64,000 nt of DNA from JAKFWI01 sp031399165 (GTDB lineage Bacteria > Pseudomonadota > Alphaproteobacteria > Caulobacterales > Aquidulcibacteraceae). How positions within the stretch are numbered: position 1 is the first letter of the stretch; every line of letters starts with the position of its first letter. This document shows, piece after piece, positions 17,698-26,740 of the stretch. Below the pieces are notes generated by a model that had not been told where the DNA came from, did not search any database, and worked only from the letters and a program-made list of their open reading frames with translations. The stretch is taken from the NCBI GenBank assembly GCA_031399165.1, contig JANNOO010000060.1, positions 1-64,000 on the forward strand, in the 5' to 3' direction. Both the position numbers and the translations under genes were made by a program.

Positions 17698-18897
17698 CTA
17701 GTCTGAGGATGCTGCAAGGGCGGCTCGCAGGTCAGAGCTGCTGAAAAGGCGAACGCCCTTGGGCCCGGAAACGGTGGGCCAAATCCGGTCGCTTGTGATG
17801 AAATCCACACCACTCGATACGGCCAGTTTCAGCAGCGTCGATTCAATCACATTGTCTAGCCGGAAGGAAATTTTCTGTCGCTGCAGCGCCGCCGACCAGC
17901 GCGCAATGTGCCGCCCATAACCTTCACGCCCTTCCGCATCGTGCTGATTAGGCGATAGCGTGAATGAAACACTGGATGCGCCTACGCTATCGAGCCCTGA
18001 CAGCGCGCGGTCGCTTTCGTGGAGTTCGATCGTTACGCGACTGCTCACCGGGCGAAGCTGATGCACCCATTCAGCCATGGTGACGGTGGGCGTTCCCGGC
18101 TCTATCTCGGCGATCCGCCCCAGAAGATAGGGACGCAAATTCTCCGGGGTCGTGTACAGGAGGTTCAGAAATTCGCGCCGCCTCTGGCGGTTCTGCATTG
18201 TTGTCGAGTGTACGGAATAGCAGATAAGGCAACGCCTGCCTGACACCAGGCTGCGCTCGGCTTCCCGCACGGCGCTACTGATGATCGCCAGATCAAGGGA
18301 CAGGTAATCGGCGTCGGAACTGACCTGCGATTCGGCCCAAGCTCCGTCGTAACCATACCGGCGGCCCCCATGCGTTCGATATATTGGCGCGATCCAATAG
18401 CCGGTGACGGCCTCCTTCTTCGCGCTCCACACCGGAACGAACGAGAACTCATGTCGTCGCGGATCGTGCGGGACGGGCGCATCGGCATCGTCGGTTTTTC
18501 CGATCAAGCGCACGAGCCCGCGCGAATCCACGCGCGCGTGCTTCACCTCGGCCTTCAGCGCGCTGGTGGCGCTTTCTCCGAGGTAAAACGCGTTGAGCGC
18601 GCTACGGATCGTCTCCGTCTCGGATTCAAAGTCCCGGCCAGGCGTCTGCGCATAGATGACCAGGAAGCCGTCCCCCGCTGGAATGACGAGATCATCCCGC
18701 TGCAGGCACCCCTGCAGAAACCGCATCGAATTCGCTCGGACGCGGCTGCTTATTGCTGGCCAGGTGTCTCCGGCGGCGGCGCGGACATCGTCCAGCCCAA
18801 TCACACGCACCTGGGCCGATTCAAACGATCTTCCGAGGCGGGTGGCTTCTTTTAGCTGAGACGCAGCTTCAAGGAATATTGCATCGTCTAGTGTCAC
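17698..18897 (-). CDS. Unknown protein, possibly a degenerate GGDEF-EAL relative
   Basis: A 399-residue soluble protein that I cannot assign. The N-terminal 110 residues (VRVIGLDDVRAAAG ... RDDLVIPAGDGFLVIY) resemble a GGDEF/cyclase fold where the signature loop is replaced by PAGDGF. The C-terminal 120 residues (ISFRLDNVIES, SGVDFITSDRIWP) look like the end of an EAL barrel without its catalytic Glu and metal ligands. No membrane segments or signal peptide. If the resemblance is real, both domains are inactive and the protein would be a c-di-GMP receptor or scaffold. A 178-base AT-rich gap upstream probably holds its promoter. Confidence 0.6.
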   Translation of the reverse strand: MTLDDAIFLEAASQLKEATRLGRSFESAQVRVIGLDDVRAAAGDTWPAISSRVRANSMRFLQGCLQRDDLVIPAGDGFLVIYAQTPGRDFESETETIRSALNAFYLGESATSALKAEVKHARVDSRGLVRLIGKTDDADAPVPHDPRRHEFSFVPVWSAKKEAVTGYWIAPIYRTHGGRRYGYDGAWAESQVSSDADYLSLDLAIISSAVREAERSLVSGRRCLICYSVHSTTMQNRQRRREFLNLLYTTPENLRPYLLGRIAEIEPGTPTVTMAEWVHQLRPVSSRVTIELHESDRALSGLDSVGASSVSFTLSPNQHDAEGREGYGRHIARWSAALQRQKISFRLDNVIESTLLKLAVSSGVDFITSDRIWPTVSGPKGVRLFSSSDLRAALAASSD

Positions 18898-19075
18898 GGC
18901 CGCGTTGTTTCCCCGGGCCGCCGTGTCACACCCAAGTTGTCCCTCAGGTGTCCCGGCCAGCCCAAGCCAACGGTGCTAGATTTGTTGCGGCTGTGCGAAC
19001 TATAAATTTCAGCAAATACAAATTTTGCACAACTATCGCTTGTTGCATTGCGAGATCAGCGTGCAATTCAGCCGG

Positions 19076-19744
19076 CTAAACCAGCACCACGCCTGTCAGC
19101 ACGGCCGCATAATGCGTTCCCGCCGCGGCGATCACGAACAGATGCCAAATCGCGCGCCGGTATGGCAGCGTGCTCCAGATATAAATCAGCACGCCGAGCG
19201 AATAGATCACGCCGCCTGCCACCAACAGGATTAACGCCGCTGGCCGCACGCCTTCGATCAACGGCCCGATCGCGCCGACAACCATCCAGCCAAGCAGCAG
19301 ATAAACCGGAATCCAGAGCTTTTTCGAAACCCCGGGCAGAAACAGTTTTCCCGCCGCCGCCGCCAGCGCGATCGCCCACACCCCAAGCGTCATCGCGATC
19401 GCCAGCGTCCCCTCAAACCTTTGCGTTGTAAATGGTGTGTAGGAGCCGGCGATCATAAGAAAGATCGCTGCATGATCGAACCGGCGCAGCCGCTGCTGCA
19501 ATTGCGCGCCCTGCGCCAGATTGTACGCGGCCGAAATTGCCAGCATGGCGATCATGCAAGCCGCGTACACGCTAACCGCGCTGATCCGTCCCAGCCCCCC
19601 CATCGCCATCGCAATGCCGACAAGCAGCAAGCCGCCGCCAATACCGAAGACAAGTCCGGCAATATGAACCCAGCGATCTGCAATGCGTTCGCCGCGCGTC
19701 ACGTAATGCGCGATGGCGTTCGTCGAAAGGTCAAGCTGGACCAT
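19076..19744 (-). CDS. Hemolysin III family (PAQR-type) membrane protein
   Basis: A 222-residue protein with seven membrane segments. PAQR/HlyIII marks are RIADRWVHIAGLVFGIGG at the first segment, FDHAAIFLMIAGSYTPF with the Asp-His pair, and the final WHLFVIAAAGTHYAAVL, whose two histidines complete the presumed Zn site. Bacterial members such as YqfA are mostly uncharacterised despite the hemolysin name. Alkaline ceramidase-like hydrolase activity is known for eukaryotic relatives. It belongs to the block of minus-strand genes between nadD and rsfS. Confidence 0.9.
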   Translation of the reverse strand: MVQLDLSTNAIAHYVTRGERIADRWVHIAGLVFGIGGGLLLVGIAMAMGGLGRISAVSVYAACMIAMLAISAAYNLAQGAQLQQRLRRFDHAAIFLMIAGSYTPFTTQRFEGTLAIAMTLGVWAIALAAAAGKLFLPGVSKKLWIPVYLLLGWMVVGAIGPLIEGVRPAALILLVAGGVIYSLGVLIYIWSTLPYRRAIWHLFVIAAAGTHYAAVLTGVVLV

Positions 19745-19791
19745 AGAACCACACTAGCACGCCGCGCGACGCCGCTCGACGGAAATTTAAT

Positions 19792-20349
19792 TCATGCCTT
19801 CTCAAATATCCCCGTCTCGAAACCGTCCTGGCTTACGACGTTCTTTTCGCGCCAGTAATCCTCCACGCCCGCTTCGCCCTTGTGTTCGGCCCAGCGGTCG
19901 AGCTGCTCGCGTTCTCCGGTATAGTCGTAGAGCGGCACGCCATAGCCGCAGGACGTTAGCACGTACTCCACATCCATCTTTACGATCTGGCGCACGCCCG
20001 GACGGTCGATTCCCGCAAACGCGCCCGCGCGCAATTGCGAGAATTCCTCGCTGTCGCGATGCACAATCAGGCCTCGCCCGTAGAGCCGCAGGATCAGCGG
20101 CGCGCCCTCAAACGCGCAGAACATGAAGGTAAGCCGCCCGTCCGCCAGCAGATGCGCGGCGGTTTCGTTGCCGCTGCCGGTCACGTCCAGATAGGCGGCG
20201 CCATTGGCGTTAAGCACGCGGAAGCAGGCCGAATCCTTCGGCGAAAGGTTGATCCGCCCCGTCCCTGCCGCCGAAGCGGTGAAAAACACGTGCTGGCGCG
20301 CGATGAAGGCGCGGTGATTTTGCTCAATACTTTGAAAGCCTTTCGCCAT
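19792..20349 (-). CDS. Pyridoxamine 5'-phosphate oxidase-fold protein
   Basis: A 185-residue split-barrel flavin-binding protein. It opens FQSIEQNHRAFIARQHVFF, then GRINLSPKDSACFRV and AAYLDVTGSGNETAAHL. This matches the PNPOx-like group of about 180-200 residues in alphaproteobacteria, often described as pyridoxamine 5'-phosphate oxidase family. The C-terminal CGYGVPLYDYTGER is the group's conserved closing motif. It lacks the full PdxH substrate-binding C-terminus, so vitamin B6 oxidase activity is unlikely. Confidence 0.85.
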   Translation of the reverse strand: MAKGFQSIEQNHRAFIARQHVFFTASAAGTGRINLSPKDSACFRVLNANGAAYLDVTGSGNETAAHLLADGRLTFMFCAFEGAPLILRLYGRGLIVHRDSEEFSQLRAGAFAGIDRPGVRQIVKMDVEYVLTSCGYGVPLYDYTGEREQLDRWAEHKGEAGVEDYWREKNVVSQDGFETGIFEKA

Positions 20350-20471
20350 GCGGGAACATCCTTGCTTTGGCTTTGTTTAACTTCGCGGCCGGCGCGCGCG
20401 CACGCGTTCTGGCGCAAAACGCCGGTCCGTGGTAACTTGACGCTGTCATAAAGCAGCAGAAGGGATTTTCG

Positions 20472-20900
20472 CTGTCCGCACGATCTGAGCGCGCTCCGGA
20501 AGCAAAGACTTCCAAACCCAGCGCCAAAGCCGCCGAGACCGCCTCCAAATCCGGGGGTGTCGACGCAAAGACAGCCGCTGCGCTGATTCTCGCCTCGCTC
20601 GACGAAGACAAGGCCGAGGAAATCGTCTCCATAGATATTTCCGGCAAAAGCTCCGTCGCTGACGTGATTGTGGTCGCCTCCGGGCGTTCGCAGCGCCACG
20701 TCGCGGCGCTGGCTGATCACCTGATTGAAAAGCTGAAGGAAGCCGGCGGTTCACCGCGCGCCGAGGGCCTTCCGGGCGCCGATTGGGTGCTGGTCGATGC
20801 GGGCGACGTGATCGTGCATCTGTTCCGCCCGGAAGTGCGCGCCTTCTACAATATCGAAAAGATCTGGCAGACCGCTTCGGCCAAGACGACAGCCGCTTAA
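20472..20900 (+). CDS. rsfS: Ribosomal silencing factor RsfS, probable CTG start
   Basis: A ribosome silencing factor that binds L14 and blocks subunit joining. The domain runs from AALILASLDEDKAEEIVSID through GKSSVADVIVVASGRSQRHV to ADWVLVDAGDVIVHLF and ends IEKIWQT. The only in-frame ATG/GTG/TTG usable as start is the GTG at 20664, which would delete the first third of the conserved domain. Upstream, an in-frame CTG at 20472 sits six bases behind agaaggga, a good ribosome site, and gives 142 residues with an Ala/Lys/Ser-rich lead. The frame is closed by a TAA about 36 bases further up. Start assignment is inference; gene identity is firm. Confidence 0.88.
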   Translation: MSARSERAPEAKTSKPSAKAAETASKSGGVDAKTAAALILASLDEDKAEEIVSIDISGKSSVADVIVVASGRSQRHVAALADHLIEKLKEAGGSPRAEGLPGADWVLVDAGDVIVHLFRPEVRAFYNIEKIWQTASAKTTAA

Positions 20901-20908
20901 GGCCCACC

Positions 20909-21379
20909 TTGCGCATTCGCATCGCCGCCATCGGACGGATCAGATCCGGCCCGGAAGCCGATCTCGTCGCCGAATATTGCGAACGCACCACCCTCGCTGG
21001 CAAGAATCTTGGCCTCGGCCCGGTGGACGTTATTGAGGCCGAAGCGCCCCGCGCGGGCGATAAGGCGCGCGAAGCGCAGCTGCTGCTGAAAGCCGCCCCG
21101 GATGGCGCAAGACGCATCCTGCTGGACGAGCGCGGCGATGAATGGGGCTCGCGCGCGCTGGCCACCAAACTCGCCCATTGGCGCGATAGCGGCCTGCCCT
21201 CCGTGTGCTTCTGGATCGGCGGACCGGACGGCTCAGCGCCCGATCTGCGCCAGGCGGCGCACGAAAAGCTGGCTTTCGGGCCACAAACCTGGCCGCACAA
21301 GCTGGTTCGGGTGATGCTGGCCGAGCAAATTTACCGGGCTGTGACCATTTTGAGCGGTAATCCCTACCACCGGGACTAA
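20909..21379 (+). CDS. rlmH: 23S rRNA pseudouridine1915 N3-methyltransferase RlmH
   Basis: A 156-residue SPOUT methyltransferase. It starts at a TTG (20909) eight bases after the rsfS stop, giving RIRIAAIGRI, the expected first strand. The SAM knot is visible as LLDERGDEWGSRALA and FWIGGPDGSAPDL, and the C-terminus is LSGNPYHRD, the family's closing motif. A longer frame from 20783 overlaps rsfS and is rejected. The rsfS-rlmH pair is among the most conserved in bacteria. Confidence 0.94.
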   Translation: MRIRIAAIGRIRSGPEADLVAEYCERTTLAGKNLGLGPVDVIEAEAPRAGDKAREAQLLLKAAPDGARRILLDERGDEWGSRALATKLAHWRDSGLPSVCFWIGGPDGSAPDLRQAAHEKLAFGPQTWPHKLVRVMLAEQIYRAVTILSGNPYHRD

Positions 21380-21404
21380 GCGTGCCCGCAGTGAAGGTCA
21401 CGTT

Positions 21405-22544
21405 ATGCGCCCGAACCGGCAGAAAGCCGTGGCAGGCGCCGTTCTGGTTTGGGCTTGCGCCGCTATGGCGGGGGCCGCACCCGCTACGGAAGCGGCGAAA
21501 CTCGAACGGCAGCAGGCCGCCGAAAGGAAGAAGGCCAGGGAACTGGGGGCCAAGGCCGCAGCCGCAGCCGCTAAGGTGTCGACCCTGTCGGCCAATCTGG
21601 CCGGCATCGGCGGGGCCCAGGCCGCGACCGAGGCCGAACGGGCCGAAGCCGCCGCTATCCTGGCTGAAGTTCAGGATCAGGCCCAATCCGACGCCAGCGA
21701 GCTGGCCAGCGCCCGCGAACGGCTCGAAGCGCTGGTGATCCGGTTTTTGCAGGACGAGCCTGCCATGCGCGCCGGGCTGATTGTCGCCCGCGGCCAGGAA
21801 CAGACGATCGCAAACTTCTTCACCGAAGCCCTCGCCCGGCGTGTCGCTGACAAGCGCGCCCGCATCGCAGCGGCCGAGACAGCGCTTCAGGACATCAGTT
21901 TACGCCGCGAGCTGCTGGACGGGCGGGCCGCGGCGCTGGAACGCGCCAGCGCACAAGCCGCCGAGCAGATGGAGGCGGCCCGCCGCGAACGCGACCGCCT
22001 TCAGGCCAGCGCCGATGCAGCCGCCGCCCGCGCCACATCGCTCGCCCGGCAAGCGCGAGACCTTCGCGACCTCGCTAGCCGCGCCGCCGCCGCCCAAAAA
22101 ACGCCGAGCACGCCGCGAATCATCGCGGTGGGCCCCGGCGGCAAACGGGTCGCCCCGGTCCAGGGCGCGGTGCTGGTCGCTTACAATGCGCAGACAAAAT
22201 CAGGTCCCGCCCTTGGCGTGACCCTGCGGACGGCCCCCGGCGCCAAGGTTGTTGCCCCGGCCGAGGGCGTAATTACCTTCTCTGGACCCTTCCGCTCTTT
22301 CGGTAAGGTCTTGATACTTGATCAGGGCAACGGCTACGCTCTGATCTTGACTGGCCTTGAGTCCGTTTTTGCGGGAATCGGCGACCGGGTGGCCGCAGGC
22401 GCCCTGATCGGCCAGATGGGTCAGATGAGTCAGACGGGCCAGATAAAGGCTGGCGGCGCCTTAACTGCGCCTGAACTGTATTTTGAAGTAAGACAGGCTG
22501 GACGGCCCATCGATCCCGAGCGATGGCTAAAACCAGCGGGGTGA
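21405..22544 (+). CDS. EnvC-like murein hydrolase activator (degenerate LytM/M23)
   Basis: A 379-residue secreted protein: signal peptide (VAGAVLVWACAAMAGA), a long Ala/Glu/Arg-rich coiled coil from about 30 to 230, then an M23-like domain (APAEGVITFSGPFRSFGKVL ... LYFEVRQAGRPIDPERWL). The zinc ligands of active LytM enzymes are missing: the H-x-H motif is replaced by LYFEV, and the upstream His/Asp pair is absent. It should therefore activate amidases at the septum like E. coli EnvC and not cut peptidoglycan itself. It precedes ctpA, as is usual in this class. Confidence 0.9.
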   Translation: MRPNRQKAVAGAVLVWACAAMAGAAPATEAAKLERQQAAERKKARELGAKAAAAAAKVSTLSANLAGIGGAQAATEAERAEAAAILAEVQDQAQSDASELASARERLEALVIRFLQDEPAMRAGLIVARGQEQTIANFFTEALARRVADKRARIAAAETALQDISLRRELLDGRAAALERASAQAAEQMEAARRERDRLQASADAAAARATSLARQARDLRDLASRAAAAQKTPSTPRIIAVGPGGKRVAPVQGAVLVAYNAQTKSGPALGVTLRTAPGAKVVAPAEGVITFSGPFRSFGKVLILDQGNGYALILTGLESVFAGIGDRVAAGALIGQMGQMSQTGQIKAGGALTAPELYFEVRQAGRPIDPERWLKPAG

Positions 22545-22625
22545 ATTCAAGCGGCGCGCGGCGCTATCCGTGCAGGCAGACGGGCCCATATCCGGCAAGG
22601 AATGGGCGGGCAAGGAGACAAGAAC

Positions 22626-23933
22626 ATGCGGATGGGTTGGCTAGTCGCCCCGGTGATCGGCGTCGCCGCATGCGTCGGCGCGCTCGCCTGGTCGGCGCAG
22701 GACGATGGCGCCCGCTCCAACACCTACAAGGAATTGGAGCTTTTCGCCGACGTTTTGGTTCGCGTGCAGAATGAATACGTCACGCCGGTCGAAGACAAGA
22801 AAGCCATCCAGTCCGCCATCCAGGGCATGCTGACCTCGCTCGATCCGCATTCGAGCTACCTCGCGCCCGAGGACTTCAAGGACATGCAGGTCCAGACCCG
22901 CGGCGAGTATGGCGGCCTCGGCATCGAAGTCACCGCCGAGGACGGCATCGTCAAAGTCGTTTCCCCGATCGACGACACGCCCGCGGCGAAAGCCGGCGTG
23001 CAGGCTGGCGATTACCTCACCGCCATCGACGGCCAGAGCATTATCGGCTTTGATCTCAACGACGCGGTGCAGCGCATGCGCGGCCCGGTAGGCACCTCGA
23101 TCCAGCTCACCATCGCGCGCGAAAACACCGATCCGTTCGACGTGAACCTCACGCGCGAAATCATCGCCGTAAAATCCGTCACCTATAAAATTGAAAAAGA
23201 CATCGGCATCCTGCGCGTCTCGGCGTTCAACGAAAAAACCGGCGACGCGCTCGAAGAAGCCATCCGCGGCATGCGCAGGCAGGCCGGGTCCAAGCTGAAG
23301 GGCGTCGTCGTCGATCTGCGCAACAATCCCGGCGGCCTGCTCGATCAAGCGGTGCAAGTCTCCGACGCCTTCCTCGATGGCGGCGAAGTGGTCTCCACAC
23401 GCGGCCGCCGCGCCGACCAAATCGAGCGCTACAACGCCCAGCGCGGCGACATGCTGGCCGGCATCCCGATCGCGGTGCTGATTAATTCCGGCTCTGCTTC
23501 GGCCTCAGAAATCGTCGCCGGCGCGCTGCAGGATCGCGGCCGCGCGCTGCTGCTCGGCACCGCCTCATTCGGCAAGGGCTCGGTGCAGACGGTGATCCCG
23601 CTGAAGGGCGGCCGTGACGGCGCGCTGCGTCTGACGACAGCGAAATATTACACGCCGGCGGGCCGCTCCATCCAGGGATCGGGCATCGACCCCGACGTAG
23701 AGGTTTCCGCCGTTCGCGTGGACGTCAGCAAGCTGAAGCGCCTCGGCATCTCCGAGTCCGACCTCAAAGGCGCCTTCGCCAACGAAGACGGCGCCAAGCG
23801 CAAAGGCCCGCACGTCCCCGACGATCAACCGCCGGAAAACTGGGACAAGGCGCAAGACTACCAGATGAAACGCGCCCAGGATTACCTACAGCAGGGCATC
23901 GTCGCGGAGCGTTTGCGCGCTAAGGCCGGGTAA
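22626..23933 (+). CDS. ctpA: C-terminal processing peptidase, S41 family
   Basis: A 435-residue periplasmic serine protease. The ATG at 22626 is preceded by aaggag at a nine-base distance. The N-terminus is a signal anchor (WLVAPVIGVAACVGALAW). A PDZ domain spans about 85-165 (YGGLGIEVTAEDGIVKVV, KAGVQAGDYLTAIDG). The S41 core has VVDLRNNPGGLLD, the nucleophile in NSGSASASEIVAGAL and the lysine in FGKGSVQTV. Members degrade or trim periplasmic and cell wall proteins. It is probably co-transcribed with the envC-like gene, 81 bases upstream. Confidence 0.95.
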   Translation: MRMGWLVAPVIGVAACVGALAWSAQDDGARSNTYKELELFADVLVRVQNEYVTPVEDKKAIQSAIQGMLTSLDPHSSYLAPEDFKDMQVQTRGEYGGLGIEVTAEDGIVKVVSPIDDTPAAKAGVQAGDYLTAIDGQSIIGFDLNDAVQRMRGPVGTSIQLTIARENTDPFDVNLTREIIAVKSVTYKIEKDIGILRVSAFNEKTGDALEEAIRGMRRQAGSKLKGVVVDLRNNPGGLLDQAVQVSDAFLDGGEVVSTRGRRADQIERYNAQRGDMLAGIPIAVLINSGSASASEIVAGALQDRGRALLLGTASFGKGSVQTVIPLKGGRDGALRLTTAKYYTPAGRSIQGSGIDPDVEVSAVRVDVSKLKRLGISESDLKGAFANEDGAKRKGPHVPDDQPPENWDKAQDYQMKRAQDYLQQGIVAERLRAKAG

Positions 23934-24168
23934 ATCGGACGATTTCCGCAAGCCCACACGCGCCCGTGATCCCCACCTACGGCCGCCTTTCAGGGGGCGG
24001 ATTCGCTGACGTCTTACTAGGTTCGCCACGGCGCACGTCGCGCGGCCCTGAACGCGGATGCATGTGGATGTTTTTGGTCAGGCGGCGAAGCGCCCCGAAT
24101 CAAGCTAGGAGAGCCTGGACTGTTGAGCGCTAGCGACATGCGTTGCCGGCGCCATAAAGGATTGCGCG

Positions 24169-25308
24169 ATGCAGATCCCCGCTTGGATCAAGGCGCCTGC
24201 GGCGCTTTCCCGGCTGAACCAGACGACGCTCAGCGCCGGCGCGGCCAGTTTGGCCGCCATCCTGGCGCTGGCCTCGATCCAGATTTTCGGCGATCCACGC
24301 GAAGCTGGCCCGCGGGAGCGCATTGCGCTCGATGACGGCGGTCAGGGCGGCCCGTTCCGCACATCACTCAGCTCCGTTGCGCTCGACGCCGCCGCCGCCT
24401 CCGCCGCCGCGATGGAAGAAGGCTACGGCCTCGGCGACGTCGTCATTCACGGCGAGGAAACGCCTGCCGGCGCGGATGCCGGCGCCGTAAGGACGGCGTC
24501 GCCGCTGCAGCGCGCGCCGATCGGCGCGCTGACCGCGAAAGGCCCGCTCGGCCCGCTGCCCGTCATCGGTCCTGACGGCACGACGCCGTTCGACGCCTAC
24601 AAGCGCCCGTATCTTGGAGACGCTTCAATACCGCGCGTCGCGGTCATCGTCGGCGGCCTCGGCTTCAACGCCGCCGTGACTCAGGCCGCCATCGAACAAT
24701 TGCCGCCGGAGGTGACGCTGTCCTTCGTTCCATACGCGGAGCGTCTGCAGAGCTGGATCGATTCGGCCCGCGCGCACGGCCACGAAGTGATGATCGAACT
24801 GCCGATGGAGAGCTTCGATCCCACCACTGACACCGGCCCGCAGACTCTGCTGGCCGCCGGTGCAGCCAAGGATAATGTCGGCAAGCTGGAAAATTTGATG
24901 TCGCGCGCGGCGGGTTATTTCGCCGTGTCGAATTACCAGGGCGCGAAATTCGCCCAATCAAGTCAGGCCAGCGCGCCGGTGGCGCAGGCGCTCAAAAGCC
25001 GCGGCCTTGTGTTCGTATCCAACGGCATTGGCCAGCGCGCCGCCTTCGCCGCCGAAGCGCAGAAAGCCGGCCTGGCCTTCACCGCAGCCGACCGCGTGCT
25101 CGACGCCCAGCGCGAAGCCGAGGCGATTTCCGATCAGCTCGATGCCCTGGAAGAGATGGCTAAGTCCGGCGGCGCTGCGCTTGGCGCGGGTTTTGCCTAC
25201 CCAGTAACGGTAGATCGGATTAAATTCTGGGCGAGTGATCTGGAGAGCCGCGGGGTTGCGTTGGCGCCCGCCTCGGCCATACTTGAGCGACGCACCCAAG
25301 GCCGATGA
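24169..25308 (+). CDS. Divergent polysaccharide deacetylase family protein (YibQ-like)
   Basis: A 379-residue protein with an N-terminal membrane anchor (LSAGAASLAAILALASIQIF), a low-complexity linker to about residue 145, then the YibQ/DUF610 domain: VAVIVGGLGFNAAVTQAAI, VTLSFVPYA, GHEVMIELPMES, and ISDQLDALEEMA. The fold relates to NodB deacetylases, but catalytic residues are only partly kept. The function of YibQ is unknown; linkage to envC and ctpA suggests cell envelope work. The 235-base gap upstream is the largest in this cluster. Its stop overlaps the rppH start (atga). Confidence 0.9.
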   Translation: MQIPAWIKAPAALSRLNQTTLSAGAASLAAILALASIQIFGDPREAGPRERIALDDGGQGGPFRTSLSSVALDAAAASAAAMEEGYGLGDVVIHGEETPAGADAGAVRTASPLQRAPIGALTAKGPLGPLPVIGPDGTTPFDAYKRPYLGDASIPRVAVIVGGLGFNAAVTQAAIEQLPPEVTLSFVPYAERLQSWIDSARAHGHEVMIELPMESFDPTTDTGPQTLLAAGAAKDNVGKLENLMSRAAGYFAVSNYQGAKFAQSSQASAPVAQALKSRGLVFVSNGIGQRAAFAAEAQKAGLAFTAADRVLDAQREAEAISDQLDALEEMAKSGGAALGAGFAYPVTVDRIKFWASDLESRGVALAPASAILERRTQGR

Positions 25309-25805
25309 ACGAAGTCCACGAACCCAATCTTTATCGCGCAAATGTAGGACTTGCTCTGTTCAACCGTGCGGGCCAAGTGTTTTACGGACGCCGCGTGGAA
25401 AGGCGCTCTGCGCCGGTCTCCGATTATATCTGGCAGATGCCGCAGGGTGGTGTGGACAAAGGCGAAAGCCCGCGGGCGGCGGCCTTGCGCGAACTCAATG
25501 AAGAGATCGGCGTCGAACCCGAACTCGTCGAGATCGTCGAAGAAACGCCCGACTGGATCTATTACGACTTTCCCACAGATGTGCGCAGCGTACTGGGAAA
25601 GCGCAGCAAGTTTCGCGGCCAGCGTCAGAAATGGTTCGCGCTGCGGTTTCACGGCAAGGATGCCGATATTCGCCTTGATCTGCATACGCCTGAATTCGAT
25701 CACTGGCGCTGGGGCGCGCTCGCGGAAGCGCCAAGCCTGATCATACCGTTCAAGCGCGCCGCTTACGAAGAAGTCGTTCGGCGTTTTGGGCGTTACGCAA
25801 CGTAG
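25305..25805 (+). CDS. rppH: RNA pyrophosphohydrolase
   Basis: A 166-residue Nudix hydrolase that removes pyrophosphate from mRNA 5' ends and starts RNase E-dependent decay. The opening NLYRANVGLALFNRAGQVFYGRR and the Nudix box GGVDKGESPRAAALRELNEEIGV at about residues 47-69 are complete, with the R-E-x-x-E-E residues present. FRGQRQKWFALRF is the RppH-specific segment. Its ATG overlaps the yibQ stop. It ends the rsfS-to-rppH cluster. Confidence 0.95.
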   Translation: MNEVHEPNLYRANVGLALFNRAGQVFYGRRVERRSAPVSDYIWQMPQGGVDKGESPRAAALRELNEEIGVEPELVEIVEETPDWIYYDFPTDVRSVLGKRSKFRGQRQKWFALRFHGKDADIRLDLHTPEFDHWRWGALAEAPSLIIPFKRAAYEEVVRRFGRYAT

Positions 25806-25902
25806 CACGTAAATCAAGCGTTTTTTTTGCTCGCTTCTGGACGCGGACGCCGCTCTAATGATGGCAGACCGCACTAGCGGCGACTTGTGGGGGCTTTACT
25901 TC

Positions 25903-26739
25903 ATGACGGCGCCGGTGGTGTTCGTGCATGGCGCGTTTTGCGGCGCCTGGGTGTTCGACGATTTTCGCGAGCCGTTTGAGCGGCTCGGCTACGCAACACA
26001 TGCGCCAGACATGCCCGCGCATGAACGCGGCGCGGATATGGAGCGTCTGGCGCAATGCGGCGTACATGATTACGCCAACGCCCTGATGAAGGTGATGCGC
26101 GGCCTTTCCGCGCCGCCTATTGTTATCGGTCATTCGCTTGGCGGCCTTATCGCGCAGATGGCGGCGGCAAAAGCCGATTGCGCGGCGCTGATCCTGCTCG
26201 CGTCGTCGCCGCCGTGGGGCGTGATGCCTTCAACGCTTGACGAACACGCCAACGCATTCGGCATGGCGATGCTCGGCGATTATTGGCGCCGTCCGATCCC
26301 GCCCGATTATCAGGTCGCGCGGCGTACGACTCTTGACCGCCTGACGCGCGAAGAAGCGCGCCGCGCGTTTGCGCGCTTCGTTCCAGAATCCGGGCGCGTA
26401 GTGTTCGAGACGGTGCAATGGGGACTGGATCACACGATGGCGTCTTCCGCGCCCGCGCACGAAATAAGATGCCCCGTGCTGGCGATCGCTGGCGGCCGCG
26501 ACACTGTGAATTCATCCGGCACGGTTAGGCGCATCGCCGCGCGCTTTCCCGACGCTCAGGCCGATTTCCATGAATTTCCCAAGATGAGCCATTGGCTCGT
26601 GGGTGAGCCCGAAGCGCCGGAAGTCGCGCGCCTATGCCTCGAATGGCTAGCGCGGCGCGGCATTTCCGGCGACGCGACGCCGCCGCGCAAATCGCGCCGC
26701 GGCGTCAATCTGTTCGGCGCGCCCGCGGCCGCCAGCTAG
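25903..26739 (+). CDS. Alpha/beta hydrolase
   Basis: A 278-residue serine hydrolase beginning MTAPVVFVHGAFCGAWVF at the ATG at 25903, with a run of Gs as ribosome site. A start at 25858 adds 15 residues. The oxyanion HG lies at the first strand, the nucleophile elbow is GHSLGG at about residue 87, the acid lies around AIAGGRDTVN, and the histidine is in KMSHWLVGEP. No lid signature identifies a substrate. It is tail-to-tail with the next hydrolase, separated by one base. Confidence 0.85.
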   Translation: MTAPVVFVHGAFCGAWVFDDFREPFERLGYATHAPDMPAHERGADMERLAQCGVHDYANALMKVMRGLSAPPIVIGHSLGGLIAQMAAAKADCAALILLASSPPWGVMPSTLDEHANAFGMAMLGDYWRRPIPPDYQVARRTTLDRLTREEARRAFARFVPESGRVVFETVQWGLDHTMASSAPAHEIRCPVLAIAGGRDTVNSSGTVRRIAARFPDAQADFHEFPKMSHWLVGEPEAPEVARLCLEWLARRGISGDATPPRKSRRGVNLFGAPAAAS

Positions 26740-26740
26740 A

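Noticed and set aside
20353..20377. GGAAC-N16-TGTT upstream of rsfS
   Set aside because: One mismatch in the core -10, and it overlaps the start of the minus-strand PNPOx gene. Too weak without expression data.
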